Positions 25,168 through 36,082 of a stretch of 64,000 nucleotides of DNA are shown piece by piece. The translations under genes were made by a program, and so were the position numbers. Origin of the DNA: Achatina immaculata (Eukaryota; Mollusca; Gastropoda; Stylommatophora; Achatinidae); assembly GCA_009760885.1 (NCBI GenBank), contig CM019691.1, forward strand, positions 32,997,814-33,061,813, given 5' to 3'. Positions within the stretch are counted from its first letter, which is position 1; every line of letters starts with the position of its first letter. The notes beneath the pieces were generated by a model that saw only the letters and a list, made by a program, of their open reading frames with translations, was not told the origin of the DNA and searched no databases.

Positions 25168-25367
25168 CATTGTACTTCTGTCCCAAATAAAAACTGGAGT
25201 ACCCTCTTCCGGAAACGTCGGACTTCACTTCAACAACCACGTCAGAGTCGCCTCGAGTCTGTGTCGCTGCTGGCACTGTTGGCAATCGCCTCTTCTTTAA
25301 CACTAGGACGGTCCTTGCTCTTTGTTCGGGTATGACTGTATGCATGCAGGGTACTTGTGGCGTGTAC
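25168..25367 (-). CDS. MYCBPAP-like gene, candidate exon A
   Basis: A 200-bp minus-strand exon bounded by acceptor TGCTTGTGTCTCAG (just above 25367) and donor AATG/GTAAAGT at 25168/25167. It encodes about 66 residues, including VIPEQRARTVLVLKKRRLP and VSGRGYSSFYLGQKYN. It is entered after two bases of a codon and leaves one base, which exactly complements the two-base start of exon B. Basic residues around KKRR and weak resemblance to the N-terminal region of MYCBPAP proteins support, but do not prove, membership. Earlier exons were not found to the right. Confidence 0.55.
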
Positions 25368-25779
25368 CTGAGACACAAGCAGTAACTACACTGCTGCTGT
25401 GTGCATACATTGAAACAAACGTTTATAATAGAGCAAAAGGGGCAAAGAGGTAGGCTTGTGAGATAGAGATTTTTCCAACAGCTAGTGAGAAGAACTGGCG
25501 AAGGAGTATGCTAAATTAATATAGTATCCACAACTTTAAAAAAAAAACCCACCGCCTGATCGGACTGTTGTGAAGCGTGAAATGTTTTTGTACGTGAGCG
25601 ACTTTCAAGCCCCGAAATCCTCTAAGTGTAGCAGTTAATGTGATAAAATGTTCCCGGCCATGTGACGTTTACCTTAAACTTGGCGTGCAGCACGTGCAAA
25701 TCATCGTTATCTTCATTTATGGCCTTATTTTAAAAAAGCACATGACTTTGAAATTTGGCACACACGTTAGGCAAGTTTG

Positions 25780-26135
25780 AGCAAAAGGTCATCATCTGTT
25801 TCCATAGAAAGGAAGTCTGATAATGTTTTTGTCATGCCCAGATCGTTGTCATATAAGAGATGGCAAGCTTCTGGTACGCTCCGCAGTGGAATGACGACCA
25901 GACATGTTGCCAGACATTTTCCTCGCCATCATTCGTGGCTGAAGCAGCGATATCAGGCAACATGTACAGCGAATGACCGTCCAAGACCTGGTCAGCCTCG
26001 AGCAACAACACAAGCTCAAGATCGGCAAATGCTATTGATACATCTGCCCAACCGTTCCCAAACAGCAGCTGAGACAGCGGCACATACACCTGGCACTCTG
26101 CAACACCACAAGAGGCCGACGCCAAATCTCCATTG
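25780..26135 (+). mobile_element. Tc1-like transposase N-terminal fragment
   Basis: The frame at 25777-26136 contains a Tc1-type helix-turn-helix region: RWQASGTLRSGMTTRHVARH, then RPRPGQPRATTQAQDRQM and LLIHLPNRSQTA. This matches the GRPR-like linker and 'TT...DR' start of Tc1 DNA-binding domains. The catalytic part is missing, and (TAA)n follows near 26348. It is a dead fragment. Confidence 0.7.
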
Positions 26136-26534
26136 ACACCTCAGGGCATCGCACGCGCTATTAATGATGCCTGCGCCTCCATGACAGTCAGCGTTAATTT
26201 TGTTTTTACACCCAGGGTAGACAACTGCTTATAAGACGCTTTTGAATTGTGTCGTGTTCAAGAATATACCACGTTTATGGCAGTAAATTGATGAGAAATG
26301 TGAAATCAGTGGTTGGTTTCATGTATTTAAATCTAGTATGACTTATGGCTAATAATAATAATATAATAATAATAATAATAAAGCGGTGTGTTTTTAGTGG
26401 CGGATAGTAAAGACCGAATCTGCTTATGGATGCTTCATTATTTAAGAAGGAAATAAGCCGTACTTAAAGACAGAAGGTGAAATTTCAAAGAAAGCAGACC
26501 TACAGATCAAACTATACAATGTTATTCTTAGCGT

Positions 26535-27130
26535 GATTGATTATTATTATTATTATTATTATCATCATCATCATCAGGTTCCCTGTCGCCAGGCTCTGGC
26601 CCTCATGCTTTTCCAGAAATCCCTGTTCTTGATATTTTCCATCAGCTGAGTTAATGACCCCACTGTGTCTGAGATTTAGGTCGTCCATGATTTTTTTTCC
26701 ATCTTAATCTTCTCCTTCTTCTCTTCCAAATAAATCTTTCCTTTGATATGTTTTTCCACCCATCCTCTTCTCATTAAATGTCCAGTTAATGACTATCGTT
26801 ATTACATGGATTTTAATTAGGTTCCTTGCTACATCTGCTTTTCTTAGATGTTCCCTATTTGTCATCTTAGCTGCCCTTGCTATTCTTAACAATTTTCTAA
26901 GAAACCAGTCTCTAGTGACCTTTGCCTCGATCTGTTGATTAGTACATTACTCACTTTCATTGAGCAGGACAGACTCAATGTAGTATTTTAGAGCTATCTT
27001 TCTGATGTTCGGTGGTAGAGATGCATTGCACAAGATGTATGTCATTTTATAACAGTATATCGATTTTTTTTCCTGTGGTTGCTTCCTCTGCCATTTGTTG
27101 TAACAAGGGCAATTCCTTTGTATTTTCATA
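26535..27130 (-). mobile_element. RTE-like LINE 3' fragment with trinucleotide tail
   Basis: On the minus strand: ILCNASLPPNIRKIALKYYI (26949-27128 frame), then GHLMRR and the C-terminal end (26580-26780), finishing at a (GAT)n(AAT)n tail (plus 26536-26577), the tail style of RTE elements. Frames are broken. Confidence 0.7.
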
Positions 27131-27243
27131 GTGAAAGTTTTGGGTGACTTCCCTCTAAATTGATTAAGCGTAGAGAGATTCGAGATTCACTAAATTAACG
27201 TGCGGGGTGTTTTCCCAGCACACGGAAATTGTAGAAAAAGTTG

Positions 27244-27276
27244 TGGGGGGTGGGGGGGGGGAGGAGGGGGAGGGGG
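27244..27276 (+). repeat. G-rich tract with quadruplex potential
   Basis: Runs of 6, 10, 5 and 5 guanines lie within about 33 bases on the plus strand, enough for a G-quadruplex. No gene is adjacent. Confidence 0.6.
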
Positions 27277-27599
27277 TGTGTAGTTTTGGGTGTATGGGAG
27301 TATGACTGTTTTAGAGTCTGTGTCTAACGCTCGAACAAGAAAGAAGTCCTCTTTTGACTCTCAAACAGAATGTTTTCGTTTTTCGTCACGGAGTTGTTGA
27401 ATCAACAGAGGGGCATAATGTCTCTAAGATTTTTTTTTTCTGTGAGTGCGGAAACCACTGACCTTTGTCACTGTTGACCATAAATAGGAAACAACAACGT
27501 TTTCGCACAGTACATCAAAAGAGCACATTGCCGTGAGGTAATATCTTGAGAAACATCGCACACAAAGCAGACGTGAGAGAAGGAAAAATTACAAGAGAA

Positions 27600-27700
27600 T
27601 TACCTGGAACTCGAACCTCGTACACCTGTACCACGAGCAACCGTCCAGCCACGAGAGAGAACAGCACCAATCAACTTAACCATCTTGCACGCCCAAAAGA
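27600..27700 (-). mobile_element. tRNA-like SINE head
   Basis: On the minus strand an A-box-like GATGGTTAAGTTGATTGG (about 27676-27694) is followed by a B box, GGTTCGAGTTCC (about 27605-27616). Spacing is near that of a tRNA, but the stems do not pair convincingly, so a SINE head or tRNA pseudogene is more likely than a working tRNA. Confidence 0.55.
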
Positions 27701-28636
27701 GGCGTTTGAAAGCTAAGTCGTCAATGCCTGTCTGAACGAAACGAAAGTCGTGACGCCCGGAAAGCAAACGAGAGCATGAGGCAGAAACCCCGTCCCCTGT
27801 ACATTACTCGTGTAAAAAAAAGATGCAGCTTTGGATGACGTTGTGACGCATAACTTTTGACAACCAGGGAAAAAAATAATAATAAAGAAACTGTCAGATA
27901 AGGTTCAGAATAACGGAAACTACTTAAAACCATAAGATAAATAACAATCAAAATCATTAAAATACGGAATTTAGAAAACATGTTAATCACTTGAAGACTT
28001 AATGGCAAAAGAAGAAAAGGAGGGTTGCGAGATGAAATGGTATGGGAAGAGAAAATGCCATTTGAACTAAATAAAATACCGAGGGCTGCTTAAGATAAAG
28101 AAGTTTGATTTTGGTACAGAATATAATGAACGAATGAGAGATGAAAAGACAACATTCTAACAATAATGATTGCTATGTCTTTTAGGATAACTCTCCAGTA
28201 TTTTTATAGTTCCTTTCAAGATCCCAGTGTTTTTTGTTGCCCCCTTGGTATTTCTCCGAAATCTTTCCTCTTTTGCCAGATCACTGTATCTGTGCTGCGT
28301 TTTGATGCCGTTTCATTTTTAATATTGTACTATTTTCCGCCAGCATTTTTCGCAGTCTCCAAAGCGACTGCACTCACGTGCATAATCTTTCGCACAGCTA
28401 CATATAGTACCATATTACAACTTTAAGTTTGCATAACAGTAAATCATAAATATTTAGACAAGAGAAACGGCGCGGTATGACGTTTGATTAGCAGTAAGAG
28501 TACTCATCGACCCAATGCTTGATGTACTTACGGAAGAGAAAAATCAGCGAGAGAGTCCCCTATGAATTCAACTGCGTCGTTTTCTTACCAAGTGAAGGTA
28601 ATGATGGCTTCTTCGCCAGAAAACTGTTGCGATTCA

Positions 28637-28690
28637 GTTGACTCCCTCGCTGTGGAAATGGGTACCTGACCCAAATATGTTACTAGCCCT
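28637..28690 (+). mobile_element. SINE core fragment
   Basis: CTGTGGAAATGGGTACCTGA matches the core of the SINE at 60755-61015 (CTGTAGAAATGGGTACCCGA). No head or tail remains. Confidence 0.55.
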
Positions 28691-28696
28691 TTGGGT

Positions 28697-28926
28697 AAAG
28701 TAGTGATTCCCAAAGTAGGCGGTACTGCCCCCTCCCCCCGGAAATAGTGAGAAGATCGGGTGGGCGAGGGGCGGGGGGGGGATGACAGCGGCAAAGGGGG
28801 AGGGTGGGAATCAGAACAAACAAAAGGAGCGAAAAGTGAGGGTAAGGAGGAAGAGAGAGTGGATCCTTAAAATATAGACTGGGAGGCAAGGAGGCGACAG
28901 CCCAAAAGTAGTCTGAGAATCGCTTG
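28697..28926. mobile_element. Possible hAT-type MITE
   Basis: The left end, AGTGATTCCCAAAGTAGG, and the reverse complement of the right end, AGCGATTCTCAGACTACT, form imperfect terminal inverted repeats of hAT style around a GC-rich 230-bp interior. No matching 8-bp flanks were found, so the call is tentative. Confidence 0.4.
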
Positions 28927-29329
28927 TACACAAGTGCAGCCTAAATAAGACGTCAAAGTGAATTTGTGAAAATCTGCTTTTATATTTTATAGAGCACTTT
29001 GAACCGGAACAGCACCACGGAAACGGGCGTATCTCATTTATATAGCTTTAAAGTTGCACATGGGTATATAAAATCTTTACGTAGTGTTTACGCTTACAAA
29101 CGTCCCCTAAATTTTGTTATGCTCACTCTTTAGACTGTCAGTTATAATCAGAATCCACGCATTCGACCTCGTGTTCTGCAGTTTCGACGGCCTTTGCCAA
29201 CTTTCCACGTGTTTCTGTTTGACCAACCAGACGTTGTGTATCAAACCCGACTGTGTGTGTAAAGTGTAAAACATTTTTATATGTGTGTATATTTCTATAT
29301 TTGTGTTTATAATATTTATATTCATTCAT

Positions 29330-29945
29330 TCATTTGCATGTCCCTTGCGGAACTTTGCCTCCCAAACAGCACTCCTGTAGGTCTCTCGGTTGTGAGCAAG
29401 ATGGCCTGCTGCTGATGCAGCCATCTTCGTTTTGGTCTTTCTCGTTTTCTTTTTCCCATTATGTATCCTTCCAATACGGTCTTCTCTAAATTATCATGAC
29501 ATTTAATGTATCCAAAATATTTAAGTTTTCTCTCTTTAATCCTCTTTACTAGCCAGCCTTCTTCAATATTAAGTTCTTGTAGTATAGATATATTTGTTCT
29601 TTTTTGTGTCCACTATATTTGAAGAGCTCTTCTGTAGCATTTACATTCAACGGCATTTATGTGTTTCTCAGCTGTTTTGTTAAGTGTCCAGGTCTCACAG
29701 GCATATGTTGCGATGGGAAAGATGCATGCCCTTAAAAATCTTATTTTTGTAGTTCTGTCTGCTCCTCTCCACATATTCTTTATTTGTTTTACTTTCTGAA
29801 GAGCGATAGATGTCCTCCTTTTAATTTCCCTCATTGTGTCTCCATTATTAGTTAGTAGTGATCCAAGATATTCAAAACTCTCCACTTCTTCCAGTTTTTC
29901 CTCATTTATATATATTTCAGTTGCCTTGTTTGTTTTGTCAGGAAA
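29330..29945 (-). mobile_element. RTE-like LINE C-terminal fragment (family 1)
   Basis: The minus strand encodes ESFEYLGSLLTNNGDTMREI through RACIFPIATYACETWTLNKT (29613-29885), then the basic end and a (CATTCATT)-type tail on plus at 29322-29336. Related pieces occur at 34.3, 45.3, 49.3, 61.3, 62.4 and 63.7 kb. A (GAAA)n run follows at about 29945. Confidence 0.8.
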
Positions 29946-30334
29946 AGAAACAAAGAAAGAAAGAAAGAAGCATCGATGTTTGTCCTCACTTACCGTAAAT
30001 CGTATAATGGGTCTGTAATGGCATATCCAACATCCACTGAAGTTCTTTGAGATGCATCTTTTATTTTTTCTCCTTCTGTATTCATTACTGATAGCAGATC
30101 TTTTTTTCTTTGCTTTGGACCCATTTACACAATATGGTTATTGCTGAAATTTGTTGTTTGAATTGTCTACGTACAGAGCTAAACTTGAAACTCCTGCATA
30201 CAAGTCTCAAATGTGTATACCAAAAGCTTTGGATGGTTATCACGTTCTTTATGGAAAGTTATGTTCGGTGCTACTCGGTGCGTCGCACACAGTATAGTGA
30301 ATAAGACAATTTTCCGTCATCATTTGTCTATACC

Positions 30335-30342
30335 TTTGTTGG

Positions 30343-30378
<36 letters not shown>

Positions 30379-30654
30379 ATGTATTTAATAATGCTTTTTC
30401 AATCTTTGTTCCTCCCCCTCCCCCAGTTCTCTCTCGCTTTCACTCTTTCTCTCTCTCACACACACACTCTCTCTTTCTCTCTTATCTTTTGTCTCTATTT
30501 CTTTGTGCCTAACTCGCATCTAAGGGTTTAATAATGATCTCTCCTTTCTTTCTGTCTACTTTCCACTTCTTGTATCTCTCTGTTTCAACGCCTTCCTCTT
30601 TCTCTCTCTCTCTCTCTCTCTCGCTCATTTTCTCCTTCTCTCTCTAGAATAGTC

Positions 30655-30700
<46 letters not shown>
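30335..30700. repeat. (CT)n and (TA)n microsatellites
   Basis: CT-rich runs at 30340-30380 and 30595-30625, then (TA)n at 30656-30699 immediately before a truncated LINE. Confidence 0.9.
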
Positions 30701-30705
<5 letters not shown>

Positions 30706-31705
30706 AAATTGTCAACATCATTAAGAACTTCTACAATGGATATGTTTGTGCAGTCAAGACAGAAGAAGGGATGAGTGAATGATCCAGATTGAAACAGGCG
30801 TGAAACAAGGATGATACTGTCCCCTTTACTTTTTGGGATTACAATAGACATAATGAAAAAATGCTGCAAATGTAACACAGGTATTGATTGGGTACATGAG
30901 ACCCAACTAGAAGATCTTGATTTTGCTGATGACATAACTCTTATCAGTAATAACGTGAATTCCGTGCAAGAAAAAAACAGATAGCCTGGCTTCACTGGCT
31001 AGCAAAATAAGACTTGAAATTAACAAGGACAAAGCAGAAATAATGAAACTTTCCATTAATCAAAATGGAAAAATACACATAGAAGGGACAGATATTGAAG
31101 AAGTCAATCAATTTGCATACCTTGGTATACGCCAGGATGGTGACACTAGAAAGGAAGTTAGGATAAGAATTGCAAAAGCAGCATCAGTCTTCAAGAATCT
31201 TGAGAGCATATGACATTCAAAAGTTATAAGCACAAAAACCAAGTTAAGATTATTCAATTCAAATGTAATATCCACCCTCATTTATGCATGCGAAAGCTGG
31301 AAAACAACTAAAGAAATAGAAAAGAAATTGGACTTTTTTAAAAACAAATGCCTAAGGAAAATACTCGGCATCAAGTGGAACGAATTGAAGAACAATGCAG
31401 AGATAAGACAGATGACTGAACAACAACCAGTCTCATGGGTGATCAGGAAAAGGAGATGGACATATGTTGGTCACTTGATGAGAAGAAATGATCAGAGAAT
31501 CCCAAAACAAGGTATCAAGTGGAACACAACAGGCCGAAGAAAAAGAGGCAGACCGCGTGAAACTCTGAAGAGTTCATTGTTAAGAGAGGCCAAATCAACA
31601 GGCATAAAATCCTTTCATGAGGTTGAAAGACTCGCCAAGGACAGGAAAAATTGGCGAACTACTTTGCGAGCCCTATGTGACGTTTAACGGCACGAGAAAG
31701 ATATA
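30701..31705 (+). mobile_element. 5'-truncated LINE (family 2) with (ATAAGAT)/(TA) tail
   Basis: Plus-strand frames carry TGVKQGCILSP (near 30800, broken), the RT motif LEDLDFADDITLIS (about 30908-30950), DKAEIMKLSINQNGKIHIEG, the post-RT LIYACESWKTTKE and CLRKILGIKWNELKNNAEIR (31328-31687), ending with RALCDV and a stop. The 3' end runs into ATATAAGATATATATA. Stops and frameshifts make it a dead copy. Family members: 42163-43560, 53455-53635, 61057-61128. Confidence 0.85.
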
Positions 31706-31736
<31 letters not shown>

Positions 31737-31740
<4 letters not shown>

Positions 31741-33101
31741 TCTTCTTCTTCGTTCGTTTCTACCACCAAGACCGCCCGGTGATCCTACTGAATTTACTCC
31801 TGTGGTCCTCGATAGGTTCCGTGGTCCCCGAAAGGACCACACGAGATCCCCGAGAGGACCACAAGAGGTTCAGAGTATCTCAGGGCTTGAGCTTATATTT
31901 TCGGTGGGTCTCAGAAACGGGATTGCGTGACACCGTGGTTTTCGTTGCACCAGTTTAATCTAGAGTTGGACTTTCTCACCGGAAAACCTCGACGTGTTTT
32001 GAATATCAGTGTATCCCCGCCGGGTGAGAGGTGGTTTCCCATCCAGTCTAGCGTTGGACTTTCTCACCGGAAAACCTCAGCGTGATTAGGATACGCATAC
32101 ATCCCCGCCGGGTGAGAGGTGGTTGCCTGTCTAGACTGCACTGGTCCAGTGTCTCCGACTTCAGCATTTTGTAGTCGTGGCCGCTACCCTTCCTAGTTGT
32201 GATCAAGATGGAGCTTTTGTCCAGGAGGACGAATCCTCGCCACTAGTAAGTTTCACCCCTGGGTTGAGCCGGTTTAGGCGTGTTATCCCAGTATGGGCGT
32301 GTTTAGGACGTGACCGACCTCTAGAGCGGAGGTATAGTGACATGATTAGCCATCAAGTTTCACCCCTGGTTTAAGCAGGTTTAGGCATATTTCACCAGTA
32401 TGGGTGTATATGGAGGTGGCCGGCTTCTAGAGCAGAGGTGCCGTGGTATGAGTAGCTCTCGCCGCGATACTACTGAACATACCGATTAAACTTCACTTTA
32501 TCCTTTCCATCACCTTTTTACGTCGACGTCGCACAGCAACCCTAATTTCTTTTTCGCATTTTCTTCATTAGCCGGGAGGAGTTTCAATCCACGTGCGGCG
32601 TCCGAAAAATCTCGCCAGCAGTGTCTTAACCCTGGGTTGAGCCAGTTCATGCAATTCGCCCAGTATGAGTGCACATAGGACGTGGCCGACCTCCAGAGCA
32701 GAGATGCCGTGATTTGAGCAGTCCTGATCTCGAGACTACTGATTACTTCACTTAATCCTTTCTTTCACCTTTTCCATAGTGGCGCCGCGCGGCAACCCCA
32801 TTCGCACCTTTCTTCACTGGCCGGGAGGAGCCCCACTCCACGCACGGCAGCTGAAGAATCTCGCCAGCAACAGTAGATGAGCTGCCAAACATGACTCTCA
32901 TCTACCCGAAGCGTCTGGTTTTCAGGCGCCAGATATTCGCCTTCACCCCTTCTCCTGTCAACTGGAACAGTTCTGCAACGAGAAGGCCATGAGCTGGACT
33001 TGACTGTCAGAGGCTATTTGAGACGCACGCCTTGGAGACATTTCACTGGAGTGGAGAGCGTATCCCTCACCCCATCTCCGGCTATAACAGTTCTTAGAAC
33101 C
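31737..33101 (-). mobile_element. Novel non-autonomous retroelement 'GAA-tail', copy 1
   Basis: A 1365-bp element, homologous along its length to 57108-58577. Read on the minus strand it starts GGTTCTAAG and ends in (GAA)n (plus: TCTTCTTCTTCTTCGTTC). Inside are several ~90-100-bp direct repeats built on GGACTTTCTCACCGGAAAAC and on CCTGGGTTGAGCCGGTTTAG. No convincing ORF. Flanks are TA-rich and may form a TATATAT duplication. Both copies share both ends, so these are probably true element termini. Confidence 0.75.
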
Positions 33102-33356
33102 TATATATGTAGTTACTTTCTGTACCGAGTGCATGGATAAGAGCTAAACGTGAATGTTATATTTTATTTTATTTTACTTTATTTCTCTCAGCTTTCCAAA
33201 GTTAGTTATGTTAGTTTATATGAGCAGCATATTTGTAGAATGTCTGGAACATAGTGAAAGTTGTACAAGGTATGATAAAGGGCAGAATGTCAGACGAGCC
33301 CGTGTGCCCAATTCTTAACCCTTTGGAAATAAAGATCAATCAATCAGTCAGTCAGT
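33102..33356 (+). mobile_element. Retroelement 3' region with (TCAA)n tail
   Basis: Contains GGGCAGAATGTCAGACGAGC, AATAAAGATCAATCAATC and a CAGT/CAAT tail, the same 3' end as the insertion in the hAT transposase at 11151-11240. No RT motif is left upstream. Confidence 0.6.
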
Positions 33357-33469
33357 CAATCAATCTCCCTCTCTTTCGTGTATTTAATTAAGCATTCTTT
33401 CTGTCTCAGTTTTTCTTCCTCTTCTCTCTCTCTCCATCCCTACCCCTCGTTCCCCTCCCCCAGAGCAGA

Positions 33470-33560
33470 ATATCAGAAGAATGCGCACCCATTTATTCAC
33501 GCCTATAAAATAAAGTTAGTTCATTCATTTTCTCTGTGAGTGTGTTTACGTGTGTGTGTG

Positions 33561-33591
<31 letters not shown>

Positions 33592-33725
33592 CTCTGCCGG
33601 CTCGCTTATTTAATTTTTTTCATTTCTGCAAATAAGCACAAACACATGTAAGAAAAAAATTAAGCTGAGTAAAACAGTTTTTAAAACAAGGCTTTATTCA
33701 GAAAGGAAGAAAGAAAGAAAGAAAT
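33470..33725. repeat. Retroelement tail remnant, (TG)n and (GAAA)n
   Basis: AAATAAAGTTAGTTCATTCATT at 33508-33529 looks like another LINE/SINE tail. (TG)n follows at 33541-33592 and (GAAA)n near 33703-33722. 33726-34320 shows no supported gene. Confidence 0.55.
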
Positions 33726-34329
33726 GCAACCGAGCACAGGTAATACTGCTCACAAACATTTATTCATCTGCAAGAGAAGATAACTACGGTATAAGTATTG
33801 ACCACTCTGTAGAACTCTATGGCCAAACGTCACTGACGATTCCAGCTGTCAGTCTTCTGTGATAAAATTTAGAGGGATAACATTAAAAAGTCATGTTTTA
33901 ATACTTATTTTATGTGATAAAACTGAAATACGTTTATAATACCTGATATTGTAGCATGTTGATGATGCTGTTAATAAAATCGATAAGGTGATTAAGACAG
34001 AGAGATCTATATTGATGATCAGAAAAAAGGTAGTTGTGACTGCAGGCAAATAATAATGGTACTGTTCATTATCCAGGCAGTGGCGCTGAAACATAGAAGC
34101 ACTTTCTACTATGTTATTTTTATGACTGTCTACCACGTGTGCATGTACTGCGTACACATTTTTTTATGAATGCTGCATACAATACCAGCTATTTATGAAT
34201 GCTGTTTATTGTACACATTCTTTTTATCAATGCTGTCTGCAGTTCAGCCTATTTTATTAATGCTGTCAACTACATTATTTTATATAAGTGCTGTCTATTA
34301 TGCCAAAAAAGAACAAATATATCCATACT

Positions 34330-34616
34330 ACAAGAACTTAATAGTGAAGAAGGCTAGTTAGTAAAGAGGATTAAACAGAGAAAACTTAAATGTTTTGGAC
34401 ACATTAAACGTCATGATAATTTAGAGAAGACCATCTTGGAAGGATACATAGTAGGAAAAAGAAAGAGAAGAAGACCAAGGCGAAGATGGCTGCAAGACAT
34501 TGTTGATGATCTGCAAATGGATGCATCAGCAGCAGGGCATCTTGCTCACAACCGAGAGGCCTACAGGAGAACTGTTAGGGAGGCAGAGTTCGGCAAGGGA
34601 CATGCAAATGAATGAA
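34330..34616 (+). mobile_element. RTE-like LINE 3' fragment (family 1)
   Basis: Plus-strand equivalent of the 29.3-kb fragment: KLKCFGHIKRHDNLEKTILE, GKRKRRRPRRRWLQDI, then GHLAHNREAYRRT and the (GAAT)-type tail CATGCAAATGAATGAAT. The 5' side is truncated. Confidence 0.8.
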
Positions 34617-34869
34617 TAGCTGACTATTATGGCAGCTCTTTTTACGAATTATATCTGCTGTGCTAACTCTTTTAAGGAAAGCTGTCCTCTGCGGCAAAGG
34701 TGACCAAGATTGCGTAACACCCACAAACGATGAACTTTAAACTTTTTGGAGCCGCAAGACATTAACATATATTACATACACGGTTTTACTGTCACGTTTA
34801 CTTTTTGTTGCAAAAATGTTAAATAAGTATTAAGAAATACATGTACGCAATAATATTTATTCATTTTCA

Positions 34870-35080
34870 GCAGCGCCGCGGTGGTGTAGCGGTTAGTGGA
34901 CTCACCCCCTGGTAACAGATATAAATGGGTATCTGGGAAAACAAAGGTGCTGGCACCCCTATCTCAAACGCTGTAGTGGCCTAGAAATGTGCAGATACTA
35001 GCTCTTCACACTCCTATGGCATAAAATGCTTACGGACATAGAGATTATCAGCATCGGCTTGTACAATTACTGATTCTCGG
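34870..35080 (+). mobile_element. tRNA-derived SINE (B box lost)
   Basis: GGTGGTGTAGCGGTTAGTGG at 34880 is a tRNA A-box region; a diverged core (AAATGGGTATCTGGG) follows. The B box is absent, so it is an old copy. Confidence 0.65.
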
Positions 35081-35094
35081 CCACAGTTTCTCTG

Positions 35095-35530
35095 TATTCC
35101 TTACTTACGTACTTTATTTTTCTTGTACCGTGAAGTGTCGAGGGGGGATGCAACTGCCGTTTTGGGGGGCCTAATGACTGTTAAGTCATAAGTAACGAAT
35201 TTTTCTTTGATACCATCCATCCATCTTTTTCTTGGTCTTCCTCTTGATCTATTGTTCTTTGGTTGAAGGCTCTCACATCTGGCTGTGAGTGTGTCATTCT
35301 CACTAAGTGGCCAAACCACTGATTCATTGATTCTCTATGTGTCGTAGTCATGATGTAGTTCCTACCATCTGTCTTATGATGTCATGTCTTAGCTTGTCAA
35401 ACCTGTTTACGTTTGCTGCTTTCCTAAGACATCTCATTTCAAACGTGGTTGTTTTATTCTGTTGTTTCTTGGTAAGTGGCCATGTCTGGTATTGGTATTC
35501 CTTGCTGATCTGCGATTTCTTTAATCCCTG
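35095..35530 (-). mobile_element. LINE C-terminal fragment
   Basis: The minus strand carries a FEMRCLRKAANVNRFDKLRH-like piece and SRGRPRKRWMDGIKEK (35101-35319), typical of post-RT LINE ends. Confidence 0.65.
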
Positions 35531-35945
35531 ACTTAAATCTAGAATTAAAATTAAATCTTAACGTCTTCGGTGCATCTATCTTAAGTACATGGACATTAAA
35601 CCTAGGTTCTAATTCAATGAATTTTCAGTTTACAGCAGGAAAATGATTACAAAGCTTAACAATTTTAATTTACTGTTTCTATTAATTGTGATGTAAAAAA
35701 AAAAAGAAGCAAGGACAAAATAACTCAGCGAGTCGCATATTATATATCAAAGAGCATCGTGGGGCTCTTCAGCCGCGATTTTGCCTGCTCTATGCAAATT
35801 TTTTTATAAAACCTAAGTTACCATAATAAGACAGAAAAACAAACTTCCTCTTACACTAACCGCATAGATACTATATGATATACTACTCATATAAGATTTC
35901 TACTATATTATAAATCTTTTATTAATGTTATAAAACTGTACTAAC

Positions 35946-36082
35946 TCATTTTCCAAGAGTGGTGTCTATTTGACAATAAATGCCAAAGTAGCCAATTGGG
36001 CACAGACAGTAAGGGGCATCAGCTGGTGCCGTACATACACCTCCATGAAGACAATGGAAATTTGCGCACGGATCCCGACTTA
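35946..36082 (-). CDS. Secreted EGF-like peptide, gene A, exon 2
   Basis: A 137-nt exon: acceptor TTGTTGTTCATAG above 36082, then two bases completing a split codon, and 45 codons including a TGA stop at 35948-35946. It encodes one EGF-like domain with six cysteines spaced C-x4-C-x5-C-x8-C-x-C-x8-C (SRDPCANFHC, GGVC, IGYFGIYC), ending LGK. Gly before Lys at the C-terminus is an amidation signal after carboxypeptidase trimming. The same frame is open leftward through the acceptor's pyrimidine tract, which happens to encode a hydrophobic stretch and an upstream Met (ORF to 36161); exon 1 at 38180-38246 fits better because paralogues share that structure. In genes B and C the final codon is AGA at a splice donor. 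Receptor or target unknown. Confidence 0.7.

Noticed and set aside
25777..26125. Minus-strand ORF overlapping the Tc1 fragment
   Set aside because: Antisense shadow of the Tc1 HTH region.
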